From positions 1-32,952 of the forward strand of contig PYER01000037.1 of assembly GCA_003017855.1 (NCBI GenBank): 32,952 bases of DNA. Direction: 5' to 3'. Under the pieces are notes generated by a model, which was not told the origin of the DNA, searched no databases, and worked only from the letters and a program-made list of their open reading frames with translations. Positions 6,875 through 14,524 of this stretch are shown one piece after another (within the stretch, counting starts at the first letter, position 1; each line of letters begins with the position of its first letter). Made by a program: the position numbers and the translations under genes. Source of the stretch: a filamentous cyanobacterium CCT1 (GTDB lineage: Bacteria; Cyanobacteriota; Cyanobacteriia; Phormidesmidales; Phormidesmidaceae).

Positions 6875-7903
6875 TCAAGCCGTGTAGAGTGCCCCTAGAC
6901 CGAGCGATCGCAGCCCCCGGCGGTAGGCGATCGAGGTCTTGTCGGCCCCTATGTGAGATTCTGCCGCCATATCCAAAGGCAAGTCTTCAGGGTACTGGGC
7001 TTCTACGACTTCTTTATCTTCCTCAAACACCTGGTAGTTAAACTCGTACACCGGCTCCAGCGGCATATCTTTGTCAAAGTTGCGACAGATGGGTACAAAC
7101 ACCCGAGTCTTGCGGGCTGATACGGGGCTCGCCGCATTGAGAATGCACAGCCGTCCTTCCCCCGGAAAGTGCACCGTCAGCCGGGCCGTAAACGGCAAGA
7201 ATACGTCAAACACCCGCAGCCACTTAAAGTCGGCGGGAGCACGGTCTTGCATAGCCTTTGGGAAGTTGCTCACGGTGCTAAAGTACTCTGCCCGTAGACC
7301 GTGCTCGGTGGGCACCACCTCGTAGCGAGGCACCACCGGATTGTTGATGTCGCCAAAGGTTTCGGTGTGGACCCAGGCAAAGTGGGCTACATCTAAGAAA
7401 CCTTCAATCTGCCGTCCGGCTGCTGCGTCCAGATTGACGGCATCGGGCAAAATTTGCTGATAGTCGGGGTCATCCCAAGCCGGTAGCTCAGGCAGGGGAT
7501 ACTGGTTCCCGCCGCTGAGGTTCGTCCATACCAGGCCGTAGGCTTCTTTGGCTGGGTAGGTTTTGAGGCACAGCTTTTTGGGAATGCTAGCCTCCGGGTT
7601 GGCGGGCACCTTCACGCACTGCCCATCGGCAGAGTAGTGAAAGCCATGGTACTTACAGACCAGATGATCCCCCGCCACCCAACCCATACTGAGGGGCACC
7701 CCTCGATGCAGGCAAATATCATTGGCGACCGATAGGCCACCGCTGGTGCGCCAGATCACCAGCCGCTGATCGAGCAGGGTCGCGGTTACTGGTTTGTTGG
7801 TCACGTCGCGGCTAAAGGCAATGGGATACCAGAACGGGTAAAGCGCATCCCAGTCAGACTCCGTAAACGTGCAACCTCGAGGATAAATTTGCTGATGGGC
7901 CAT
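6875..7903 (-). CDS. Rieske [2Fe-2S] oxygenase, ring-hydroxylating alpha-subunit type
   Basis: This is a non-haem iron oxygenase. The N-terminal Rieske domain has CLH at residues 64-66 and CKYH at 83-86, giving the two Cys and two His cluster ligands. The C-terminal catalytic domain has the 2-His-1-carboxylate region in GRQIEGFLDVAHFAWVH, where the two His are spaced as in vanillate O-demethylase and related enzymes. About 342 residues is typical of that group. The start used is the ATG at 7903; a GTG two codons upstream is possible. No ferredoxin or reductase gene is adjacent, so electrons must come from a partner elsewhere, for example photosynthetic ferredoxin. The substrate cannot be named. 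It stands alone on the minus strand and is divergent from the MFS transporter 280 bases away. Confidence 0.85.
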   Translation of the reverse strand: MAHQQIYPRGCTFTESDWDALYPFWYPIAFSRDVTNKPVTATLLDQRLVIWRTSGGLSVANDICLHRGVPLSMGWVAGDHLVCKYHGFHYSADGQCVKVPANPEASIPKKLCLKTYPAKEAYGLVWTNLSGGNQYPLPELPAWDDPDYQQILPDAVNLDAAAGRQIEGFLDVAHFAWVHTETFGDINNPVVPRYEVVPTEHGLRAEYFSTVSNFPKAMQDRAPADFKWLRVFDVFLPFTARLTVHFPGEGRLCILNAASPVSARKTRVFVPICRNFDKDMPLEPVYEFNYQVFEEDKEVVEAQYPEDLPLDMAAESHIGADKTSIAYRRGLRSLGLGALYTA

Positions 7904-8137
7904 AGTCACGCCTCAAAAAATTCTCAGTCAGCAATAGCAGACTCGATAACTGTGCGTCTGACGCTAGCAATACAGCTTGAGGGGCAAGCCGCTGGGGCCG
8001 GAGCTTGCTAGGGTATAGCTCTGGCCCGTTCGCCGAGGACAGGTTAGAATTCCAACCGAAAAACCGGGACGGTGGCTGGGCGTGTAGCCATGGCCAACAT
8101 CCTGCTGTTGCTGAAGAGAATGTTCTGACCCGGCAAC

Positions 8138-8156
8138 AGTCTCAGTAGCAGAGACT
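8138..8156 (+). promoter_or_regulatory. short hairpin in 5' leader of MFS gene
   Basis: AGTCTC (8138-8143) and GAGACT (8151-8156) form a six-pair stem with a 7-base loop, ending 27 bases before the MFS start codon. It could affect translation or be a protein-binding site. The stem is short and may be chance. Nothing else stands out in the 280-base gap from 7904 to 8183. Confidence 0.25.
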
Positions 8157-8183
8157 ATTCCCCTTAACCCAAAGCCTGACTCG

Positions 8184-9644
8184 ATGTCTCTAACTGCTCT
8201 GCCCGCTGACTTTCAGCAGCGCCTCGATTGCTCTGCCATCACGCGCCCCATGGTGGTGCTGTGGCTGCTGGCCGCCAGTCTGATTGCCCTCGACGGGTTT
8301 GATTTTTTTATTATTGGCGTGGCGCTGCCCTTTTTGCAGCGCGACCTCAGCCTGGGGCCAGCGGAGGTAGGCACGGTAGCCTCGGCGGCGGTGGCCGGAG
8401 CGCTGGTGGGCTCTCTAACCCTCGGCCCTCTGACGGATAAAGTCGGCCGTCAGCCCATGCTGATTGTAGATGTGATCATTTTTGTGGTGGCGACTGCCGG
8501 TACGGCCCTGGCCTGGAATCTGGCATCGCTAGTGGCCTTTCGCTTTTTGGTGGGCGTCGGCATCGGGGCCGACTACCCGATCAGCGTGGCCTACATTGTT
8601 GAAAACGTTCCCGCCCGCCACCGCGATCGGCTGGTAATTGGGGCGTTTTCGTTTCAGGCGGTGGGGGCACTGCTGGGGGCGATCGCCGGATTGCTGGTCA
8701 TGCAGGGATTCAGCCAGTTCTACCCTGGCGATGAGCTGATTGCGATTCACTACGCCTGGCGCTGGATGCTGGCGATCGGGGTGGTGCTGGCGATCGCGGT
8801 AGCGCTGCTGCGGCTACGGGTTTCCCTCGAAAGCCCGGCCTATCTGCTGGCTAAAGGAGACCACGAAGCGGCTTCAGCGGCCGCTTCGGTGCTGTTGGGC
8901 GAGCCGATTACGCTAGAGCCAGCAGAAATTGCCGCCACCAACCCTCCTGCCCTCGCTTATTCAGATTTGTTTGCTCCAGCCTACCGTCGCCAAACTATTT
9001 TGGCGTCAGTGCCCTGGTTTTTGCAGGATATCGCTACCTACGGGGTGGGCATTTTCACTCCGGTTATTTTAGGTGCGCTGGCGTTTGGTCAGTCTGCTGG
9101 CCTGATGGCTCAAACGATGGCTGCAGCCCAAGGCTCGGCCCTAGTCGATCTGTTTTTGATCGGTGGTTTTTTGCTGGCGCTGCTGCTGGTGAAGCCCCTG
9201 GGGCCGATTGTGCTGCAAATTGTCGGCTTTTTGGGCATGGCGGTGGGGCTGGGGCTGCTGGCGGCCTCAACGGCACTACCCGAAAGCAGCCGCGAGGCCC
9301 TGGGGCTGGTCTTTGGCGGCTTCCTGCTGTTCAATCTGCTGATGAATGCTGGCCCCAATGCCACCACCTTCTTACTCTCGGGGGCCGTCTTTCCGGCGGC
9401 GATTCGCGCCAGTGGGGCGGGCCTGGCGGCTGCGGTGGCAAAGGGTGGGGCCGTAGTCGGCACGCTGGGCCTGCCGGTTTTGCAGCAGACGCTAGGACTG
9501 GCACCGACGCTGGTGCTACTGGCGATCCTCTGTATCGCAGCAGCGCTGGTGACCTTTGCCTTTCGGGTGGATACAGCGGCTGGGCAAGGGGCTGAACCGT
9601 CCGGATCAGACGCTTTGAGCGATCGCACCGCTACTCAGCGGTAG
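8184..9644 (+). CDS. MFS transporter, phosphate:H+ symporter-like
   Basis: This is a twelve-helix major facilitator transporter of 486 residues. The loop 2-3 signature GPLTDKVGRQPML is present. RFLVGVGIGADYPIS in helix 4 and PWFLQDIATYGVGIFTP after the central loop resemble signatures of the phosphate:H+ symporter family. Helix 1 begins near residue 25 with LIALDGFDFFIIGVALP. A hydrophilic central loop lies at about residues 215-260. The C-terminal 25 residues are polar and overlap the convergent diguanylate-type gene by 39 bases. Substrate assignment as phosphate is by motif resemblance only; sugar or aromatic-acid transport is an alternative. The ATG at 8184 lacks an obvious strong Shine-Dalgarno. 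No operon partner lies on the same strand. Confidence 0.85.
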   Translation: MSLTALPADFQQRLDCSAITRPMVVLWLLAASLIALDGFDFFIIGVALPFLQRDLSLGPAEVGTVASAAVAGALVGSLTLGPLTDKVGRQPMLIVDVIIFVVATAGTALAWNLASLVAFRFLVGVGIGADYPISVAYIVENVPARHRDRLVIGAFSFQAVGALLGAIAGLLVMQGFSQFYPGDELIAIHYAWRWMLAIGVVLAIAVALLRLRVSLESPAYLLAKGDHEAASAAASVLLGEPITLEPAEIAATNPPALAYSDLFAPAYRRQTILASVPWFLQDIATYGVGIFTPVILGALAFGQSAGLMAQTMAAAQGSALVDLFLIGGFLLALLLVKPLGPIVLQIVGFLGMAVGLGLLAASTALPESSREALGLVFGGFLLFNLLMNAGPNATTFLLSGAVFPAAIRASGAGLAAAVAKGGAVVGTLGLPVLQQTLGLAPTLVLLAILCIAAALVTFAFRVDTAAGQGAEPSGSDALSDRTATQR

Positions 9645-12107
9645 AGCAGTGGCACTGAGTAAGGCTGTAGCCTCGATCGCAGGCAGGGGCTTAGCCCAGT
9701 AGTAGCCCTGGCCAAACTCGCAGCCCAGCGATCGCAGCGCCGCCGCCTGCTCCTGGGTTTCAATGCCCTCGGCAATCAAATCCATGCCCAGGGTGTGGCC
9801 GAGGCCAACAATGGTGCGCACAATTTCGTGGTCTTCGTGGCTGTCGCCCATAGCGCGAATAAATGACTGATCGACCTTCAAGGTATCGATGGGGAAGCGG
9901 CGCAGGTAGCTTAGCGATGAGTAGCCGGTGCCAAAGTCATCCATGCCCAGCCGACAGCCCAGGGCCTTCAGCCCCAGCATGAGGTCGATGGCGGTGTCGA
10001 TATCGCCCATCACCATGCTTTCGGTAATTTCGAGCTTGAGACGGCAGCCGTCGAGGGCCGTTTCTCGCAAAATTTGCCCCAGCCGATCGGCCAGGTGGGG
10101 CTGCTCAAACTGCCGCCCCGATAGGTTGACGCTAACAATCAGCGCCCGGTCAGGAAAATCCTGCTGCCACTGGCGGGCCTGGCGGCAGGCGGTGCGACAG
10201 ATCCACTCGCCCAGGGGCAAAATCAGCCCGGTTTCTTCAGCTAGCGGAATGAATCGGGCCGGCGACACAAACCCCTGACGCGGATGCTGCCAGCGCACCA
10301 GAGCCTCGAAGCCAGCGATAGTGTTCGTTTCCAGGTTAACGATGGGTTGATAGTGAAGCACAAACTCCTGGCGAGCAATGCCGTGGCGCATCTCGGTTTC
10401 AAGGGCAAACTGATCGGCGGCACTGGCCATGCTGGCGGCAAACACCTGGTAACGAGACTGGCCCGCTCGCTGGGCTCGATACATGGCGGTTTGAGCGTCG
10501 CGCAGCAGATTTTCAGGACTGTAGGGCTGATCGGGCGGAGGGACGACAATGCCGATGCTGGCCGTGATTACAATGTCTTGCCCGTGCAGGCTAAAGGGCT
10601 CGCCTAGAGCCTGCTGAATGGCCTGCGCCAGGTCAATGAGAATCTCCCGATCGCTGGATTTGAGCGCCAGCGCCAGGTCATCGCTGCTCAGTCGCCCCAG
10701 ATGGGCCGTTCGAGGAAGCACCCGCCGGAGCCGATCGACCAGCATCAGCATCAGCCGATCGCCCAGGGCCTGCCCCAGGCTGGTATTAATCTGTCTAAAG
10801 CGATCAAACCCCACCACCATCATGCCGGGTGGATGCCGCACCTGCCGCGAGCGCGGGGTTAGACGCTGAAGCCAGGCACGCTGGTTGAGCAACCCTGTGA
10901 GCCTGTCGCGATTGTGGGTATAAAACAGCCGGTAGGCCATCGTCATTCCCAGAGCAAACGAAAACCCCACTGAGGGTTCGAACACCGGAATCCAGATGGT
11001 GCGCAGAAACAGCCCCCAGCCGCAGGTGTAGATCAGCCCCAGGGCGGCTAGCCCACTCAAACCCAGCCCCAGTGGATGGCCAAACCGCCACGCCAGCACC
11101 CCACCCGCGATCGCCCAACCCCACAGCCACAGCACCTCTCCCCAACGGGGCCAAAACCTGAAGGTCGGACGAAGGTGCAGGGCAATATCGAGCAGATGGC
11201 TCACAATCTGGGCGTGGACAATCACCCCAGGCGCATTAAAGGTTTCAAGCTCGCTGCTGTAGGGAGTGTATAACATGTCTTTGAGGCTGGGGGCGGTGGT
11301 ACCAACCATGACAATGCGATCGCGAACCTGGGCTGGCTCGATCTCCCCTGCCATTACCTGGCTCCAGGTGACGGTAGGGGCTGGGCCGTGGCGACTGCGG
11401 TAGTTGAGCAGGGTTTGGTAGCCCCGCTGATCGGCTCTCTGGTAGCCGCCGTCGGTAGACTTCAGTCGCATAATTGGGGTCTGCCCCAGCCGCAGCGTCT
11501 GAGCATCATAGCGAAACCCCTGCCCGAGAGCCGCCAGGTAACGCAGGCTGACTCGTAGCGCAAATGAATAGTAATCCTGGCTGTCGGCGGCCACAAATAG
11601 CAAACTGCGCCGCAGTACCCCATCACTATCGAGGGTCAGGTCGTTGAAGCCAACCCGATCTGGGGGCACCCCCGGCGGCGGGGCAATACCGTTAGCAACA
11701 TTGGTGATAGCCACCAGATTATCCACTTGAAGTGCCGCTTTGAGACCTGCTTCCCCAGGCGGGTGAGCCAAATCGCGGTAAAGATCTAGCCCAATTACCC
11801 GGGGCTGATGCCGCTGTAGCTGAGCTAGCCCCTGGGCCAAAATCTGATCGCTGAGGGGCCAGCCGTAGCGGTGCAAATCGGCTTCGCCAATGCCAACTAT
11901 CAGCAGGCGGTTGTCGGTGGCAACATCGGCTCGCCGCTGCATAAATTGGTCAAAGACCTTCAGCTCCAGCGGCTCTAGCCAGCCTAGAGTTTGCAGACCC
12001 AGCAGCAGTAGCGTGGTCAAACAACTGGTCAACAGAATTGATCGCCCAGCCGCACGTAACTGGCTGGGCAGAAGATACAGCATTGGCCACCGACGGCACA
12101 GCTTCAT
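9606..12107 (-). CDS. CHASE2-GGDEF-EAL membrane signalling protein, predicted c-di-GMP phosphodiesterase
   Basis: The order of parts is: one N-terminal helix (about 18-37); an extracytoplasmic CHASE2 sensor domain (about 45-300, with VFDQFMQRR and RDRIVMVGTTAPSLKD); three helices (about 310-395); a GGDEF domain (about 405-560); and an EAL domain (about 575-820). The cyclase signature is degenerate, reading LGRLSSDDLALAL where RxGGDEF is expected, so cyclase activity is unlikely. The EAL domain keeps its key motifs: FEALVRW, VNLSGRQ, LEITES, MDDFGTGYSSL, LKVDQSF, AEGIE and GQGYYWAKP. It should therefore hydrolyse c-di-GMP. The ATG at 12107 lies nine bases after the DUF928 stop, so the two are co-transcribed. 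Its 3' end overlaps the convergent MFS gene by 39 bases. Confidence 0.93.
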   Translation of the reverse strand: MKLCRRWPMLYLLPSQLRAAGRSILLTSCLTTLLLLGLQTLGWLEPLELKVFDQFMQRRADVATDNRLLIVGIGEADLHRYGWPLSDQILAQGLAQLQRHQPRVIGLDLYRDLAHPPGEAGLKAALQVDNLVAITNVANGIAPPPGVPPDRVGFNDLTLDSDGVLRRSLLFVAADSQDYYSFALRVSLRYLAALGQGFRYDAQTLRLGQTPIMRLKSTDGGYQRADQRGYQTLLNYRSRHGPAPTVTWSQVMAGEIEPAQVRDRIVMVGTTAPSLKDMLYTPYSSELETFNAPGVIVHAQIVSHLLDIALHLRPTFRFWPRWGEVLWLWGWAIAGGVLAWRFGHPLGLGLSGLAALGLIYTCGWGLFLRTIWIPVFEPSVGFSFALGMTMAYRLFYTHNRDRLTGLLNQRAWLQRLTPRSRQVRHPPGMMVVGFDRFRQINTSLGQALGDRLMLMLVDRLRRVLPRTAHLGRLSSDDLALALKSSDREILIDLAQAIQQALGEPFSLHGQDIVITASIGIVVPPPDQPYSPENLLRDAQTAMYRAQRAGQSRYQVFAASMASAADQFALETEMRHGIARQEFVLHYQPIVNLETNTIAGFEALVRWQHPRQGFVSPARFIPLAEETGLILPLGEWICRTACRQARQWQQDFPDRALIVSVNLSGRQFEQPHLADRLGQILRETALDGCRLKLEITESMVMGDIDTAIDLMLGLKALGCRLGMDDFGTGYSSLSYLRRFPIDTLKVDQSFIRAMGDSHEDHEIVRTIVGLGHTLGMDLIAEGIETQEQAAALRSLGCEFGQGYYWAKPLPAIEATALLSATALPLSSGAIAQSV

Positions 12108-12116
12108 AACGGGCGG

Positions 12117-12812
12117 CTAGGGCACAACGGTGGCGAGATCAAGCGCCTCTAGCAAACGGCTCCACTCAGCCTGTACCGCCTCGTTGTTGGGATGGGTCTG
12201 GCGTAGCTCGACCATCAGGGCGATCGCGTCACTCCACAGCCCCTCGGCCTGGTAGGTTGTGACCAAGTCGAGCTGGGTTTCGACCAGCGCTGTATCGGTG
12301 GGGGCCGGGGCGAGCGGCACCCGCCGTAGCCACCCTTCCAGCACCACATTCTGCGATAGATCGCGGGGGTTACAGGAGACGACAAAATACCAGTGGTAGT
12401 TTTGCTCTGGCCGAACCAGGTCAGTGGGCAGGTGGACGCCAACTAAAGGCTCAGTACCCGCCGTCAGGGTGGTTTCGTACAGTCGGTTTTCGTCGGCATC
12501 GTGCAGAATAAACTGGCCGTGATAGGGGGTTGCCGCCGCTGGCACCGAAAAGTACAGGGAGGGGCGATCGCTCGCCGTGACCCCCAGGTTGCTGGCCGGA
12601 TTCAGCGCCGCCAGCGATCGGCTGTCAATGGCACAGCCGCCACGGGTACCACCCCCGACCCGGCGACCAGGAAATTCGCCGCGATCGCCGTTGTTAGATT
12701 GAGCCAAATCAGCCTGAGCCAACCCTGGGGTTGCCCCTGCAACTACCCCCAGCCCCAGCCCTAAAACAAGTGAAAGTCCCAATGAAAGTTTTGATCGAGT
12801 GACGATACTCAT
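12117..12812 (-). CDS. DUF928 family exported protein
   Basis: A signal peptide (hydrophobic core LSLGLSLVLGLGLGVVAG, cleavage near TPGLAQA) is followed by the DUF928 signature GRRVGGGTRGGC at about residues 49-60. The LAALNP motif comes next, then a beta-rich domain with PSLYFSVP, YHGQFILHDADENRLYET and the YHWYFVVSCNP segment. A C-terminal helical part with a TPR-like LMVELRQTHPNNEAVQAEW stretch ends the protein. Length (231) and order match the family, which is mostly cyanobacterial and of unknown function. It is likely periplasmic. It lies between the CHAT gene and the CHASE2 gene, all in the same direction, nine bases from the latter. I recall that these three families co-occur in cyanobacteria, often with haemagglutinin-type secreted proteins; none is present here. 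Confidence 0.87.
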   Translation of the reverse strand: MSIVTRSKLSLGLSLVLGLGLGVVAGATPGLAQADLAQSNNGDRGEFPGRRVGGGTRGGCAIDSRSLAALNPASNLGVTASDRPSLYFSVPAAATPYHGQFILHDADENRLYETTLTAGTEPLVGVHLPTDLVRPEQNYHWYFVVSCNPRDLSQNVVLEGWLRRVPLAPAPTDTALVETQLDLVTTYQAEGLWSDAIALMVELRQTHPNNEAVQAEWSRLLEALDLATVVP

Positions 12813-12962
12813 AGTGCAAAAGCGTTGAATTAGTTAGTCAATGTCTCTTTTTCAAGGTAGTGATCTCTGAATCTACAAAAGAACCGTAGTACCACTGGGG
12901 ACAGGGCTTGAGGGGTGAAGTTTTGGTGAATGGTGATTAAGCTCTTATCAACGGGGTTGGGC

Positions 12963-14435
12963 TTACCAGGGGCTGCTGATCAGGCTGAATCCGGCCCAGT
13001 AGTAGGGAGCGGAAAGGTCGGCGGAACTGGCCTCCAAATCGGCAGGTACCGGCACCGCACCGCGAGACAGCAGGAGTTGATTGGCCTCTAACCGCGCTTC
13101 GCCTCGCAGCATAGCCAACTGGGCCTGGCGCAGAGCTTCGGCCTTAGTCGTTGTCTGGCCTAAAGCGACATAAAATTCATTCATCAACGCCAGGGTGCCG
13201 GCATCATCCACATTCCACAGGCTGGCCAGGGCCGACTTCACCCCCGACTGCAGGGCCAGCCCGGCAAAGCCTAACTCCGCCTCGTCATCCCCAACAGCGG
13301 TGCGGCAGGCGCTCAACACAAGCAGCTCCAGTTGGGGAGAGTTCCAGTTGACCTGGCCCATGGCCTCCAGGCTGAGCTGGCGATCCCAGAGCTGGATATA
13401 GGAGTTAGCAGGGGCACCGGGTTCGAACACCGCGTGGGTAGCCAAATGCACTACCGTAGGCGACTGCGCCCGCAGCCAGAGACGCAAGTTAGGCAAGGTA
13501 AAATTCTGATTCAAAAACGATCGCCCCTGCCAGATCTCACCCTCCGGCCTGGTGCCGCGCAGCTCTGCCAAAATGCTGGAGAGTTCGGTAGGCACGGCGG
13601 GCAGCGGCTCCTGGGCCTCAAATTCTGAAGCCCCCATGGCCAAAATATTGCCGGGCCGCAGGGCTGTGTAGTCGGTCTCAATTAGGTTAAAAGCGGGGAT
13701 GCGGGTGAGGCTGTACTTTTCAATCAAAAACTGGTCGCCATCGTGGAGCGCGGCCAGGGGCAAGCCCCGCACCCCGCCACCCAGGCAAAACAGCAGGGTG
13801 TCGATGCCTTCGGCTGCTAAAAATTCGCTCTCGTAGGGCTCAATTATCCACTCGTAGAGTTTTTGGGCGGCGGGGCGATGACGGCGGGGCACCACGCTGC
13901 TGGTTTCGAGCATAAAGTCGTTGACCACCCGGCGCAGCTCATCGTCGGGCACGTCGTAGAGATCGCGGACGATGGGCTGACCTTTGGCCGTCAGCAACAC
14001 CAGGTGCAGATGGTCACCCCGTGGGATCACCCACAGGACGGCGGGGTTGGTGTTTGTCTCGGCCCCCAGGCGAGCCAGGGTAGCGGCGATTTCGGCTGGC
14101 CCTTGGGTAACCTGCTGGGGGTTTTCGCCAAAGTATTCAGCAAAGTCTTGCTCCAGCCCCTGCTCCATCGCCAGCACCTTTTCGCTCAGGGTTTGGGCAG
14201 TGGCGGGCAGGGCGCTGAGGGTAGCGATCGCGATCGCCAGACCCCAGGTGGCTAGCTTAGCGGGCGATTCCGGGACGGATACTCGTTCCGAGTCGGGTGC
14301 CGAACGCTTTGCGAATCGCGCCGCCCAATGAACCAAAGACGACTTAACTCGTTGACAGGAACTCACTAACACGGGCCTTTTCCTCATGAACCGCTGCTGA
14401 GCGCATGACGCTTTGGCCCAGAGTGCCCATAACAA
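12963..14435 (-). CDS. CHAT-domain (caspase-like) protein, exported
   Basis: This is a predicted caspase-fold cysteine peptidase or a non-catalytic relative. The CHAT core shows both catalytic positions: His at about 334 in VVHLATHA and Cys at about 373 in ELLVLSACRTA. They are followed by the family segment GFAGLALQSGVKSALASLWNV and a terminal YYWAGFSLIS. No TPR array is present, unlike many cyanobacterial CHAT proteins. A hydrophobic stretch with an ALPATAQ cleavage-type end lies at about residues 65-82, after an unusually long basic N-terminus. Start: the TTG at 14435 has GGAG eight bases upstream; an in-frame ATG at 14387 has no Shine-Dalgarno. The annotated start is therefore provisional. 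It is upstream of DUF928 by 150 bases on the same strand. Confidence 0.85.
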   Translation of the reverse strand: MLWALWAKASCAQQRFMRKRPVLVSSCQRVKSSLVHWAARFAKRSAPDSERVSVPESPAKLATWGLAIAIATLSALPATAQTLSEKVLAMEQGLEQDFAEYFGENPQQVTQGPAEIAATLARLGAETNTNPAVLWVIPRGDHLHLVLLTAKGQPIVRDLYDVPDDELRRVVNDFMLETSSVVPRRHRPAAQKLYEWIIEPYESEFLAAEGIDTLLFCLGGGVRGLPLAALHDGDQFLIEKYSLTRIPAFNLIETDYTALRPGNILAMGASEFEAQEPLPAVPTELSSILAELRGTRPEGEIWQGRSFLNQNFTLPNLRLWLRAQSPTVVHLATHAVFEPGAPANSYIQLWDRQLSLEAMGQVNWNSPQLELLVLSACRTAVGDDEAELGFAGLALQSGVKSALASLWNVDDAGTLALMNEFYVALGQTTTKAEALRQAQLAMLRGEARLEANQLLLSRGAVPVPADLEASSADLSAPYYWAGFSLISSPW

Positions 14436-14524
14436 AAGGCTAGCTCCGCTTCAAATTAAGTGATTTAACAAGTAAGTTAGGGTTCCGCTACAGGATATCT
14501 GTTTAGATTTGCCCCAGGGCTACC

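Noticed and set aside
12813-12962. promoter for the DUF928 gene (TTGAAA then TAATTC on the minus strand)
   Set aside because: The -10 match is poor, so I do not annotate it.
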